Below are positions 35,982 to 45,402 of a stretch of 64,000 bases of DNA, piece by piece (positions within the stretch are counted from its first letter, which is position 1; every line of letters starts with the position of its first letter). The stretch is from UKL13-2 sp038206765 (GTDB taxonomy: Bacteria; Pseudomonadota; Gammaproteobacteria; Burkholderiales; Usitatibacteraceae). Where the stretch lies: NCBI GenBank assembly GCA_038206765.1, contig JBBRAM010000012.1, positions 50,852-114,851 of the forward strand, in the 5' to 3' direction. The notes under the pieces are model-generated. The model was not told the origin of the DNA. It saw nothing but the letters and a program-made list of their open reading frames with translations, and did not search any database. The position numbers and the translations under genes were made by a program.

Positions 35982-37364
35982 TTAAACCAAGAATCCTAAA
36001 TCTGACGTGCTAAAGCGCCCAATATTCGGAAACACCGTCGCCAAATCGCTTTGCGCAACACCAAACCATTTTGCCAAGGTTGCGCCATATTGATCGACCG
36101 ATGTCGTGGGGATAAAACGACCATTGGTGGATACATCATCTGGCCCGCCCAATGTGTGATTCGGGAATTTGCCGTAAAAATCACCACCCTTCACAGCGCC
36201 ACCCATGATGAGCTGATGGTTGCCCCAACCGTGATCCGAGCCGCCACCGGAAGCTTGTTTGAGTGTGCGGCCAAAATCAGTCATGGTGAATGTCGTCACC
36301 TGATTAGCCACGCCCATTTGCACCGTGGCATCGTAAAACGCTTTCATCGCCTGCGCTACTTGGTTGTACAGATTATTATGCGTCGCGATTTCGTTTGTGT
36401 GGGTATCAAAGCCGCCAATTGAAACAAAGAATACTTGGCGTTTTAAGCCGATTGTGTTGCGCGCCTCAATCAGCTTGGCCACTTGCTGCAACTGATTGCC
36501 GATGCCCGTTTTGGCATTAATGAATAACGGCGTGATGGTGGTGTTAGTGGAAGTGATGATGGGATTAAGTGTGTCGGATGCACCCAAGCCTTGCGCGATT
36601 ACGTCGTCTGCCTCGCGGATGAAATCATTAGCACTATCCAAATTAGACAAGGCTTTGAGCGCGTTCAGCCGCGCAACCGAAGGAGCAGTGGTATTAAAAC
36701 CGCTCAAGCCAAATGAGCCTGTAGAAGGAATCGCCAAGACGCGCGGTGTCACCCCCGCCGTGAACAAGGCCGAACCGGCAATGCTCGTCACCATCGGAAA
36801 ATTTTGCGCGCCATTTTGTTTGCCGGTCACATCTGCCAAACGTCCGCCCCAGCCCGTGCGAGAAAAATCATTTGAAATCGAAGCTTGCCATTGATTTTGC
36901 TGATCGGCATGTGAGAAAAGTTGTTCGGGTTTTGCTTTTTTGATGTTGGTGTAATCGGCTTTACTCAAGGGCTCAACCAGCGTGCCCACGTTGCACATTA
37001 CTGCTAATTTCCCCGCATCCCACACCGGCTTCAAGGTCGCCATTTGCGGGTGAAAACCAAAAGCCGTCGACAGGCTTGAAGGATTAATGGTAACTAGCTC
37101 GGATTGCGGAAGTGCCACGCCGGTCGTGCCGCCGCGTGCAGTTGAATACAAGTTGTAGCCGGCGGTATCGTTGGGAACGATTAAATTATTGGCATCATTG
37201 CCGCCAAACAAAAACACACAGACCAATGCCTTGTAATCCGAGACGGGTGGCGTTTGTGCGAGTGCATTTGACAGCCCCATGAACTCGAACGCACCAGCGG
37301 CGGTGAAGGCGCCTGCGCCAGAGATGCCCTGCAATAATCGGCGTCGGGTAATGATGTGAGCCAT
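35982..37364 (-). CDS. DUF1501 protein with twin-arginine signal
   Basis: This 460-residue protein has a Tat-type N-terminus (TRRRLLQGISGAGAF, then a hydrophobic stretch ending in ALAQ). The body is of the DUF1501 type, with VCVFLFGGNDANNL, VFFVSIGGFDTH and DHGWGNHQLIMGG. DUF1501 belongs to the alkaline-phosphatase/sulfatase-like superfamily in distant terms, but its substrate is unknown. It is exported folded and lies 44 bp after the DUF1800 gene, its usual partner, on the same strand. Confidence 0.88.
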   Translation of the reverse strand: MAHIITRRRLLQGISGAGAFTAAGAFEFMGLSNALAQTPPVSDYKALVCVFLFGGNDANNLIVPNDTAGYNLYSTARGGTTGVALPQSELVTINPSSLSTAFGFHPQMATLKPVWDAGKLAVMCNVGTLVEPLSKADYTNIKKAKPEQLFSHADQQNQWQASISNDFSRTGWGGRLADVTGKQNGAQNFPMVTSIAGSALFTAGVTPRVLAIPSTGSFGLSGFNTTAPSVARLNALKALSNLDSANDFIREADDVIAQGLGASDTLNPIITSTNTTITPLFINAKTGIGNQLQQVAKLIEARNTIGLKRQVFFVSIGGFDTHTNEIATHNNLYNQVAQAMKAFYDATVQMGVANQVTTFTMTDFGRTLKQASGGGSDHGWGNHQLIMGGAVKGGDFYGKFPNHTLGGPDDVSTNGRFIPTTSVDQYGATLAKWFGVAQSDLATVFPNIGRFSTSDLGFLV

Positions 37365-37408
37365 GTTGTTACTCCTGTCCTAATGTTCTGATGAATGCTC
37401 GACTTGTT

Positions 37409-39610
37409 TTAGTGTTCGACCTGGGACTGGCTAGCGCTCAGTACCAAATAAGCCGCTGTCTTCGCACGTGTCAGGGTATCGGTCACGACAACCGCATTGA
37501 CGGCATCGACAATTTTCTTTTGTGCGGTGGCCGATATTGAGCCATGCGCAAAAATGACCGATAGCTTGTCGACCAAGGCTACCGGTGTGGCGGCCATTGC
37601 CTGCCACGGTGCCCAGTTAATTGACGTGCCAACGCCGCCCTGCACGGTGGCATCCGCCGCGATCGCATTGCCCATGATGTAAGTGTTGAAAAAATTTGCG
37701 CGTGCAAATGAGGTGGTCGATGTCAAAATGCCAAATTCTGGCCCCACCTTACCGCTGGAAATCTGGTGCTCGGGTGAGTAGTAATTAAACACCGTTGGGG
37801 AATTAAATAAATTGAGCCCCAAGCTGCCCAAATTGCTGCCACCACGCAATAATGCATAGCCATCACTGGTTGCGCCCAAGCCTCGCAATGTGGAGGTTGC
37901 CAGCAGAACTGGATCCTTCAATCGCCCATAAGTGGATGCGGTTTTAATTTCGCCGCGCGCTTCGGGATCGAGCAAAATCGCACGGACAACGGCTTTTAAA
38001 TCTCCGCGAACGCCTTGCCCGTTATCGTTAAACACCGCCGCAATCCGCGCAACATATGCGGGCGCTGGATCGCCAGAAACTAACTTTTGGATTAGTTGCT
38101 TGCTGATAAATGGCGCGGTGTTGGCATGCATAAACAGATTATTGAGCGCATCGCTCAAATCTTTATCGGGCGTTTGCCCGGCTGCCGTGACTACACCATT
38201 CAGCAGCGTTTTCGCGCCTATATCGTGGTTCGCTGCCACAACCGCCATCGGAAACTCGTAGTTCACGCCGTTGGTTGTGGTTGGAACACCACCGCCGACC
38301 GGTTGATAAGTCCAGCCCGTAAAAATGCGGGCAAAATTTTCAACAGTTGTCTGCGAGTACGAAGCGATAAGTCCACCATTCGCATCGCGCTTGATAGTCC
38401 CATCGAGATTCAATTCATATAAGCCGATGGAGAATAACTGCATGATTTCGCGGCCATAGTTTTCATTGGCTGAAATACCGCGCGCAAGATCGGGCTTTTT
38501 AGAATTGGCCATGTCCAAATAACGCCCCATGGCAGGTGATAACGTAACTGCCGCGAGCAAATCTTTGTAGTTGCCAAGCGCATTATCAAGAATAATCTGC
38601 TGGTATCGACCCATGCCGTACGGGTGGTAAATTTCCACGCCGGAAGTCACAAAAATTTGCGAAAGCGCGAACGCCACGCGCTGACGCAATTGATCGTCTC
38701 CGCCAAGTGCATTTTGCATAAACGCGATTTGGATCGGGAACAGAGTGTAGTTATCACGATAACAAATATTTTGCGGGTCGGTAGCAGGCTTGGTGTTGTC
38801 GTTGGTGCAGTTTGTTGGCGAGGTATAAGTCACGTAGGGAAGCTGCGGATAGTTCGATTTTGGCATCGCCAGTTGTTCGTCTACCCACGCCGTTATGCCA
38901 ATTGACTGAATCCGGTTGGCCTGCGCCTCGGTCGCACCAAAAGTGGCTTGCTGTAGCAGGCGGTAGGCATCTGACACCTCCGCAGTTGAGGTTCCCGGCA
39001 CACATAAATTCGCCCCTTCGGGAATCCATGTCTGGTCGTTCATGTCTTGGTAGACCGGCAATGCCGTCGAGAAACGATGGTTGATCGTAAATCCAGCGTA
39101 GTTACGGTAAACCGGCTGTGTGCCCGCCGCACACTTACCGGCGACAGGAAATAAGGCGTACGAAACAATGGCTTCAAATTGCCAACCGCTATACGTTTGC
39201 CCCGCAGCGATGGCTGCAGCGCGATCACGCGCTTCGTTGTCTTTTAAGAGTTTGCATTCGCCGGGGGAAGCGGTGAAGAAGTGGGTGTTATAGCCGTAAG
39301 AATAAAAACGACAAACCGGATAAGCGCCCGGTGGCGCATCAGCAGCCGTCCGCCAAACTTTGTAATTTTGTCCGGTCCGCACCCAATCGGGGCCAGCACT
39401 ACCTTTATCGATGCCGTCGGCCTCACTTGCGGCTTCGGTGCGGAAATAATGATTGAGCTTGGTGTTATAAAACTCAATCGAATCGACAACAGCGGCACTC
39501 GCCGTTGACGACACTACTACCAAAATTAGCGCGGCGAAGATCCCCAAGAGGGGTATTTGAAGACGGTGATAGCAATTCTGGTATTGGTGGTGATTAGCGC
39601 TCAACTTCAT
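37409..39610 (-). CDS. DUF1800 protein with an N-terminal DUF5648 domain
   Basis: This 733-residue secreted protein has a hydrophobic signal (about 18-40, ending in TASA). A DUF5648-type domain follows (about 45-190; FYNTKLNHYFRTEA and a second FYSYGYNTHFFTASPGEC). A long DUF1800 domain completes it (AYRLLQQATFG, then GREIMQLFSIGLYEL). DUF5648 has lectin-like repeats, suggesting glycan or surface attachment. DUF1800 and DUF1501 proteins are usually encoded together, and the pair is thought to act at the cell surface with unknown chemistry. It is the first gene of a two-gene operon. Confidence 0.85.
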   Translation of the reverse strand: MKLSANHHQYQNCYHRLQIPLLGIFAALILVVVSSTASAAVVDSIEFYNTKLNHYFRTEAASEADGIDKGSAGPDWVRTGQNYKVWRTAADAPPGAYPVCRFYSYGYNTHFFTASPGECKLLKDNEARDRAAAIAAGQTYSGWQFEAIVSYALFPVAGKCAAGTQPVYRNYAGFTINHRFSTALPVYQDMNDQTWIPEGANLCVPGTSTAEVSDAYRLLQQATFGATEAQANRIQSIGITAWVDEQLAMPKSNYPQLPYVTYTSPTNCTNDNTKPATDPQNICYRDNYTLFPIQIAFMQNALGGDDQLRQRVAFALSQIFVTSGVEIYHPYGMGRYQQIILDNALGNYKDLLAAVTLSPAMGRYLDMANSKKPDLARGISANENYGREIMQLFSIGLYELNLDGTIKRDANGGLIASYSQTTVENFARIFTGWTYQPVGGGVPTTTNGVNYEFPMAVVAANHDIGAKTLLNGVVTAAGQTPDKDLSDALNNLFMHANTAPFISKQLIQKLVSGDPAPAYVARIAAVFNDNGQGVRGDLKAVVRAILLDPEARGEIKTASTYGRLKDPVLLATSTLRGLGATSDGYALLRGGSNLGSLGLNLFNSPTVFNYYSPEHQISSGKVGPEFGILTSTTSFARANFFNTYIMGNAIAADATVQGGVGTSINWAPWQAMAATPVALVDKLSVIFAHGSISATAQKKIVDAVNAVVVTDTLTRAKTAAYLVLSASQSQVEH

Positions 39611-40128
39611 GCTGCCCCCGATATTTCTAAAATGAACGAGCTAACGACGTAACTCATTATAAAACCGCAAAATTGTGACCATTTCGTTAATGTGCGTTGC
39701 CTAATTTGGACAAGTACCATGTTGAAACATTACGGTCGATCGGGTTCGCATGTGCGATCCATCATCCACGATCCACAGCTGATTACTCGTTAACAAATCA
39801 TAACTCTCTATCAACGCACTCGCAATCGTCGTGATGACGCCCAATTGTAACCATAGGTTGCTGGTTTGGTCGGTTGTCGCTTGTTGACGACAAAATGGCG
39901 GGCGGCGGCAGGCTGGCTACAAAGTTGAAACGAAGGGCGAGTGCTTAACGGTCGAGAAAGCCATGCCTATTCATGCCACATTACGTTGCACGTCACATGT
40001 CGTATCTTGCTTGCATCGTATTTATTAGCGGGGCGCCCGACCTGGTAATAGCCAAGGGATTAGCTGATACGGGTCGGCTGCGTCACCTCGGCCATTGTTA
40101 CGATCGAGTTTTTGGTTACTTGCGCAAC
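39611..40128. other. Gene-free region upstream of the DUF1800 operon
   Basis: There is no convincing gene in this 518-bp stretch. A 20-bp dyad (TTGTCG-N8-CGACAA, 39874-39893) is the clearest structure and could be an operator. A short open frame on the plus strand has no family-like sequence or ribosome site. Confidence 0.45.
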
Positions 40129-41061
40129 CTAAGAACCGAAAATCGTTCCAGCCGCGATGGCGTAAGCTGCTGCAAACTCAGCCGGTGAGGCTTTTTTTCC
40201 ATCTTCGTGCTTCAGTTTTGCGATTTCAATTTGCCCGCCTTGCGCGGTGATAAACATCGCCGAATCGGTAATCTTGGTAATTTCGCCAGGCTTGCCGACT
40301 ACCGCACCATAGGTTCTGACGGAATGCGCTTTGCTGCCAAAAAGTTGCACTTTTTTGCCAGCCAATGTTGTCCACGCGCCGGGCGCCGGATCGCAACCGC
40401 GAATTAAATCATGCACAAATCGCACATTGTTGTTGAAGTTAATCTTTGATTCAGCTGCCCGGCACCAGCCTTCGTAGCTCGCTTTGGATTCGTCTTGCAC
40501 TATTTCCGTATGCTTTCCCGCGACAACCAAATCCGCCGCTTCCAGCATGGCCGCCACACCCTGCGGGAAGAGCCGATCAAAATAGACCGTACCGAGCGTA
40601 TCATTTTCGGAAATTGCGGTTGATGCTTGCAAAATGATCGGGCCTTCATCGAGACCATCGGTGGGCCGAAAAATCGTCAGGCCGGTTTCCGTTTCACCGC
40701 AAATCAGCGGCCAGTTAATCGACGATGGGCCGCGATATTTCGGCAGCAGCGACGGATGATATTGAATCGTTCCGTGTCTGGGAATATTCACGAACTCTTG
40801 CGGCGCGAATTGCAGAACATAGGCCATGATGCCAATGTCGACTTTCAGTGCGCGCATGGTGTCCACCGCTTGCACATCCGTCAACTTGGGGAACTGAAAA
40901 ACACGTAACCCTTTTTCCTGAGCGGCAACCCGCAACACATCGGGTCTGGCGCCTTCTTTTTCCGGCGCACAAAAAACCCCGGCAACTTCATCGCCACGCG
41001 CTAAAAATGCTTCTAGAACAGCTTTGCCAAAGTCTTGTTGGCCGATGATGGCGATTTTCAT
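40129..41061 (-). CDS. Formyltransferase resembling the hydrolase domain of 10-formyl-THF dehydrogenase
   Basis: This 310-residue protein has the Fmt/FDH N-terminal fold. The active-site stretch YHPSLLPKYRG gives His102, and DGLDEG gives Asp138. These match the His and Asp of the human FDH hydrolase domain (His106, Asp142). The whole N-terminal 200 residues follow that domain more closely than methionyl-tRNA formyltransferase. The C-terminal part resembles the Fmt tail. It lies downstream of frc and oxc on the same strand, so it probably handles the formyl unit released from oxalate (formyl-CoA, formate or formyl-THF). Which reaction it runs is unknown. Confidence 0.8.
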   Translation of the reverse strand: MKIAIIGQQDFGKAVLEAFLARGDEVAGVFCAPEKEGARPDVLRVAAQEKGLRVFQFPKLTDVQAVDTMRALKVDIGIMAYVLQFAPQEFVNIPRHGTIQYHPSLLPKYRGPSSINWPLICGETETGLTIFRPTDGLDEGPIILQASTAISENDTLGTVYFDRLFPQGVAAMLEAADLVVAGKHTEIVQDESKASYEGWCRAAESKINFNNNVRFVHDLIRGCDPAPGAWTTLAGKKVQLFGSKAHSVRTYGAVVGKPGEITKITDSAMFITAQGGQIEIAKLKHEDGKKASPAEFAAAYAIAAGTIFGS

Positions 41062-41106
41062 GTTGCGCTCTATATTAGATTGTTAAAAATAAGACTCAAG
41101 CGCTGA

Positions 41107-41142
41107 AGCGGATTTCAAGGCATTTATTTACCGAAATCCGCT
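41107..41142 (-). terminator. Hairpin after frc, possible weak terminator
   Basis: AGCGGATTTC and GAAATCCGCT form a perfect 10-bp stem with a 16-nt loop just after the frc stop. No T-tract follows on the minus strand, so it may be an mRNA-stabilising or processing hairpin that lets some transcripts reach the formyltransferase gene. Confidence 0.5.
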
Positions 41143-41155
41143 CCAGATCTCGTGC

Positions 41156-42424
41156 TTACTGTTTTTTAGGCGTTGCCGTAAACGCGCCCGCCGCTTTCAT
41201 TGCGTTCACTTTTGCGTCGTCATAGCCCAACACATTTTTTAAAACGTCGTCATTGTGCTCGCCTAAAAACGGCGCGCGCTCGAGCTTAGCGGGCGAAGCG
41301 GAAAGCTTAATCGGCATCCCGACGTTCCACCATTTGCCGCGTTTCTCGTCTTCCATTTCGACATACATTTCCCGGCCTCGAATGTGCGCATCATTGGCTA
41401 AATCTGTGGTGGACATAATTGGGCCGCAGGGTACGTCGATCGGATTCAAGATGGCCATGAACTCGCGTTTAGTATGGTTCGCGGCGAATGTTGTAATCAA
41501 GGTCCACATCTCTTGCTGGTTTTTACGCCGCTCGCCAATCGTGGCAAATTTAGGATCGGATGCCAAATCCGGCTGCCCAAGAGCCGGCCCAATTAGGTTG
41601 CCCAAGTTATTCCAAACCGCTTCTTGCACCACGACGTAAATGTAGTCGTTCGGGCCATGCGGCTTGCAGTGAATCGCGTTGCCAAGCTGGCCACCACCGG
41701 AATCATTACCAGCACGCGGCACATCGCCCATACCCATGCTGGTCGGGACGGAATATTCCACCAATGCCTGCCGCTCAAGGCGCTGATGATCGCGCCATTT
41801 GACGCGGCATAAATTCATTACGCCATCCATCATCGCCACTTCCACATATTGACCAATCCCAGTACGGTCGCGCTGATGCAAAGCAGCCAATAGGCCAATC
41901 GCCAAATGCAGACCGGTGCCCGAATCGCCAATTTGCGCACCAGTCACGTAGGGTGCGCCATCGAGGGTTCCAGTGGTACTCATCGCCCCGCCCATCGCTT
42001 GGGCGACGTTTTCGTAGGCCTTGAATTCGGCATAGGGGCCAGTTGAGCCAAAGCCTTTGATGGAGCCCATCACCACGCGTGGATTGATGGCGTGAATTTT
42101 TTCCCACGTAAAGCCCAAACGATCCAACACACCAGGACCAAAATTTTCCATCACGATGTCGGAGGTTTTGAGCAGATCGACAAATACTTCTTTGCCTTCG
42201 GCCGATTTCATATTCACCGTGATCGAGCGTTTGTTGCAATTCAACATCGTGAAATAAAGCGAATCCGCACCCGGAATATCGCGCAGCTGCCCTCGTGTTG
42301 CGTCACCCTGCGGGGGCTCAAACTTGATCACATCCGCCCCCATCCAGGCAAGCAATTGCGAGCAGGTTGGGCCAGCTTGTACATGCGTCATATCTAGGAT
42401 TCTTACGCCCTTCAATGCTTCCAT
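41156..42424 (-). CDS. frc: Formyl-CoA:oxalate CoA-transferase
   Basis: This 422-residue class III CoA-transferase is close in length to the Oxalobacter enzyme (428). The catalytic Asp is Asp167 in AQIGDSGTG (Asp169 in O. formigenes). It moves CoA from formyl-CoA to oxalate, giving oxalyl-CoA and formate. It works in a cycle with Oxc, encoded 85 bp upstream on the same strand. Other CoA-transferases of this class share the fold, but the oxc neighbour makes oxalate the best substrate. Confidence 0.93.
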   Translation of the reverse strand: MEALKGVRILDMTHVQAGPTCSQLLAWMGADVIKFEPPQGDATRGQLRDIPGADSLYFTMLNCNKRSITVNMKSAEGKEVFVDLLKTSDIVMENFGPGVLDRLGFTWEKIHAINPRVVMGSIKGFGSTGPYAEFKAYENVAQAMGGAMSTTGTLDGAPYVTGAQIGDSGTGLHLAIGLLAALHQRDRTGIGQYVEVAMMDGVMNLCRVKWRDHQRLERQALVEYSVPTSMGMGDVPRAGNDSGGGQLGNAIHCKPHGPNDYIYVVVQEAVWNNLGNLIGPALGQPDLASDPKFATIGERRKNQQEMWTLITTFAANHTKREFMAILNPIDVPCGPIMSTTDLANDAHIRGREMYVEMEDEKRGKWWNVGMPIKLSASPAKLERAPFLGEHNDDVLKNVLGYDDAKVNAMKAAGAFTATPKKQ

Positions 42425-42509
42425 TTTAGCGCTTCCATTTTGCGTTCTGATTAAGTTTTAAAGCGAACAGAGCGATTCTCGTTCAATAATTAATTTCACG
42501 GAGAACACT

Positions 42510-44267
42510 TCAGCCGCCAATTTTTTTGGCGGTCGCCGGATTCAAACTGGTAATACGTCCGCTCTCCGTGCCCGCCGTTTCATCAATGATGGCATTAATC
42601 AGCGTTGGTTTTCGCGAGCGGATCGCTTCATTCATCGCGGCGCGCAATTCTGCCGGGGTGGAAGCTCTGACACCCACGCCGCCAAATGCCTCCATCAGCA
42701 TCTCATAACGGGCTCCTTTGACAAATACGGTTGGCGCGACATCCACGCCACCTGTTGGGTTCACATCGGTGCCGCGGTAAACGCCGTTATTGTTCATGAC
42801 CACCACGCAAACAGGAAGATTGTATCGGCAGATAGTTTCGACCTCCATACCCGAAAAGCCAAAAGCAGAATCACCCTCGACGGCAATGACGTTGAGACCG
42901 GTCTCAACGGCAGCCGCCACCGCGAATCCCATGCCGATGCCCATGATGCCCCAAGTGCCAACATCCAAGCGCTTGCGCGGCTGATACATATCGACAATGC
43001 TGCGCGTAAAGTCCAGCGTATTGGCGCCCTCGTTGACCAGCATCGCCTCCGGGTTGGCTTTGATGATATCTCGCACTACATTGAGTGCGCTGTGGAAGTT
43101 CATCGGCGATGGATCTTTAGCGAGCGTTTCGGCCATCTTCGCCAAGTTTTTTTTCTTGCGCGCATCAATCGCATCTAACCATTCGGCTGTAGGCTTAGTC
43201 CAGTTGGAACCGATGCCCGTCAGTAGCGCTGACACGCAAGAGCCAATGTCACCAACCACCGGGGCATCGATCGCCACGTTACTATCCATTTCGGTTGGCG
43301 AAATATCGATCTGTACATATTTTTGGCTACCCCACGCTTTGTGTTCGTTTTCATTTGTACGGCCCCAAGTTTTGCCCTTGCCATGCGAAAGCAGCCAGTT
43401 CAAACGCGCACCGATCAGCATCACTACGTCAGCTTCGGGCAGCACAAAAGAACGAGCAGCGGCGGCAGACTGTGCGTGCGTATCCGGCAAGATACCCTTC
43501 GCCATCGACATCGGCAAATACGGGATACCCGTTTTTTCAATGAATGCGCGAATAGCTTCATCTGCTTGCGCATAAGCGGCACCCTTGCCGAGCAAGATCA
43601 GAGGACGCTTCGCACTCTTGAGCAAATCAATCGCGCGCGTGATCGCATCATTCGCGGGAAGTTGGCGCGGCGCGGGATCAACTACTTTGATGAGTGATTT
43701 CTTGCCCGCCGCCATATCCATCGTTTGTGCAAACAGCTTTGCTGGCAAATCAAGATATACGCCACCGGGACGGCCAGATACTGCAGCGCGGATTGCGCGT
43801 GCCACACCCACGCCAATGTCCTCCGCATTAAGCACACGAAACGCGGACTTGCAGAGCGGCTTGGCAATGGCTAGCTGATCCATTTCCTCGTAATCGCCCT
43901 GCTGCAAATCAACGATCTCACGTTCACTCGATCCCGAAATCAGAATCATCGGGAAGCAGTTGGTCGTGGCATTTGTCAAGGCCGTCAAACCATTGAGAAA
44001 ACCTGGAGCGGAAACGGTCAAACAAACACCCGGCTTTTGCGTAATGTAGCCTGCAATGGCTGCGGCATTGCCCGCATTTTGCTCGTGGCGGAAAGAAATG
44101 ACACGCATACCGGCAGCCTGCGCCATGCGCGTCAAGTCGGTAATAGGAATGCCGGGCAGACCGTAAATTGTATTGAGCCCGTTGAGTTTAAGCGCATCAA
44201 TGACCAAATGAAAGCCGTCGGTGGTGTCGGGTTTTGCGGGCGTTTGTGCGTTTGCATCGGTTGTCAT
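42510..44267 (-). CDS. oxc: Oxalyl-CoA decarboxylase
   Basis: This 585-residue ThDP-dependent decarboxylase has an N-terminal pyrimidine-binding domain (GLPGIPITDL, FRHEQNAGNAAAIAGY with the activating Glu). Its C-terminal diphosphate-binding motif begins GDSAFGFSGME and ends VVVMNNNG. It converts oxalyl-CoA to formyl-CoA and CO2. The ATG at 44267, with GAGG 11 nt before it, is preferred to an upstream TTG. It is the first gene of oxc-frc-formyltransferase and is divergent from the Crp/Fnr regulator gene. Confidence 0.95.
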   Translation of the reverse strand: MTTDANAQTPAKPDTTDGFHLVIDALKLNGLNTIYGLPGIPITDLTRMAQAAGMRVISFRHEQNAGNAAAIAGYITQKPGVCLTVSAPGFLNGLTALTNATTNCFPMILISGSSEREIVDLQQGDYEEMDQLAIAKPLCKSAFRVLNAEDIGVGVARAIRAAVSGRPGGVYLDLPAKLFAQTMDMAAGKKSLIKVVDPAPRQLPANDAITRAIDLLKSAKRPLILLGKGAAYAQADEAIRAFIEKTGIPYLPMSMAKGILPDTHAQSAAAARSFVLPEADVVMLIGARLNWLLSHGKGKTWGRTNENEHKAWGSQKYVQIDISPTEMDSNVAIDAPVVGDIGSCVSALLTGIGSNWTKPTAEWLDAIDARKKKNLAKMAETLAKDPSPMNFHSALNVVRDIIKANPEAMLVNEGANTLDFTRSIVDMYQPRKRLDVGTWGIMGIGMGFAVAAAVETGLNVIAVEGDSAFGFSGMEVETICRYNLPVCVVVMNNNGVYRGTDVNPTGGVDVAPTVFVKGARYEMLMEAFGGVGVRASTPAELRAAMNEAIRSRKPTLINAIIDETAGTESGRITSLNPATAKKIGG

Positions 44268-44397
44268 GCTCAATGTCCTCGCGCTGTTATTTTCGTCTGC
44301 GCTGCCATACGGATTTTTAGAAATTTCTAGTTTCGACTGTGTACTACTCAACTACTAATTGGAACTATTATTGGCGGCCGCTACGAGCGCGTGGCGC

Positions 44398-44414
44398 AGC
44401 CAATCAAGTTGGCT
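44398..44414. promoter_or_regulatory. Dyad in the oxc promoter region
   Basis: AGCCAA-N5-TTGGCT is a short perfect dyad 131-147 bp upstream of oxc, within the divergent oxc/crp intergenic region. It could be a binding site for a regulator other than the Crp/Fnr protein. There is no further support. Confidence 0.3.
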
Positions 44415-44618
44415 AACTGCCTGCAATTTAATCTAAAGCGTTACGACGAAAATGCGGTGTAAAGCGTGAACATTCAAACGATTTAACAGCTAAATTATTT
44501 GTATTTGCGTTGCAATTACGCTAACCACCTTAAAAGCTAAAAAGCAATTTACATCGCAGCCAAAACATGTGACCTCAAATAACTAGTAACATCATAAAAA
44601 CGCGTCTCGCAGCACGCC

Positions 44619-44647
44619 TTGATTCTTGTCAACCCAACCTCTATAGA
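44619..44647 (+). promoter_or_regulatory. Promoter of the Crp/Fnr gene overlapping an FNR-type box
   Basis: TTGATTCTTGTCAA (44619-44632) matches the FNR/Dnr consensus TTGAT-N4-ATCAA at 9 of 10 defined bases. Its left half is also a -35-like TTGATT, followed after 17 bp by TATAGA. A start would fall near 44653, leaving only a few nt before the ATG at 44660. The box overlapping -35 suggests autoregulation. Confidence 0.55.
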
Positions 44648-44659
44648 TTGCGCTCCGTC

Positions 44660-45316
44660 ATGACTTTGCTCACCAGCCATCCACAACGCGACCTCATTCG
44701 ATTGCAACTTGCGCGCAATATTGTTTTACGAACGCTGAAGCCGCGTCTTTTCACCGAACTCGAAAAATATTTGGAAATCGCCGATTTTAAAAAAGGTGAT
44801 GTATTGCTTAGCCAAGGCGATCACGACATGGCGCAATTCTTTGTGTTGGATGGCGTCTTGAAGCGCGTGGTGTCGAACCAGGAAGGGAAGGAAATGATCC
44901 TGCGGTTTTCAAAAGAAGACGATATGGACACCAGCTATGCGGCTTGGCGGTTGCGTATGCCTGCGCCGTATGCGATCCGCGCCGTCACCAAGGGCCGCGT
45001 GGCCAAATTAACGATGGAGGCGTGGGGCGAATTTTTGGAGCGTCACCCGACGATCAAAAGTGATTTTGAATATGAGGTTATGCATTTGATGTCGGAGGTG
45101 ATGTCGCACACCATCACGCTACATTTGCTCGATGCCGCCGGGCGCATCGAACGGTTTCAACGTAAATATCCTGACATGTACGAGCGTGTGCCGATGAAAG
45201 AATTGGCATCACATTTAAATCTCTCTCCAGAAACCATGTCTCGCATGAAGCAAAAAAAGAAGGCGCTTACGCCACTAGTGAAGCCGAGCGAGGTGGGCTA
45301 TGGTAATTTTGGCTAA
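44660..45316 (+). CDS. Crp/Fnr-family transcriptional regulator without Fe-S cysteines
   Basis: This 218-residue protein has an N-terminal cyclic-nucleotide-binding beta-roll (about 25-130), a dimer helix and a C-terminal winged helix. The recognition helix reads SPETMSR. This E-x-x-S-R pattern is the one by which FNR and relatives read TTGAT half-sites. No Cys occurs anywhere, so it cannot carry an Fe-S cluster, and cAMP contacts are not obvious. It lies between the divergent oxc operon and the oxlT-like gene, so it is a likely regulator of oxalate use. It may act with an unknown ligand. Confidence 0.85.
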   Translation: MTLLTSHPQRDLIRLQLARNIVLRTLKPRLFTELEKYLEIADFKKGDVLLSQGDHDMAQFFVLDGVLKRVVSNQEGKEMILRFSKEDDMDTSYAAWRLRMPAPYAIRAVTKGRVAKLTMEAWGEFLERHPTIKSDFEYEVMHLMSEVMSHTITLHLLDAAGRIERFQRKYPDMYERVPMKELASHLNLSPETMSRMKQKKKALTPLVKPSEVGYGNFG

Positions 45317-45341
45317 TTAAAAAATCTCAGACTTCAAATCA

Positions 45342-45370
45342 AAAAAGCCCATGCATTGCATGGGCTTTTT
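45342..45370. terminator. Bidirectional terminator between the Crp/Fnr and OxlT genes
   Basis: GCCCATGCA and TGCATGGGC form a strong stem, with A6 on the left and T5 on the right. It serves the plus-strand regulator gene and, read the other way, the minus-strand antiporter gene. Confidence 0.88.
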
Positions 45371-45402
45371 CATTGCCGTCCGGATAGCTGAGATGCCGAT
45401 GA

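Noticed and set aside
39973..40188. Short plus-strand open frame
   Set aside because: It runs into the formyltransferase gene on the opposite strand and has no ribosome site or family-like sequence.
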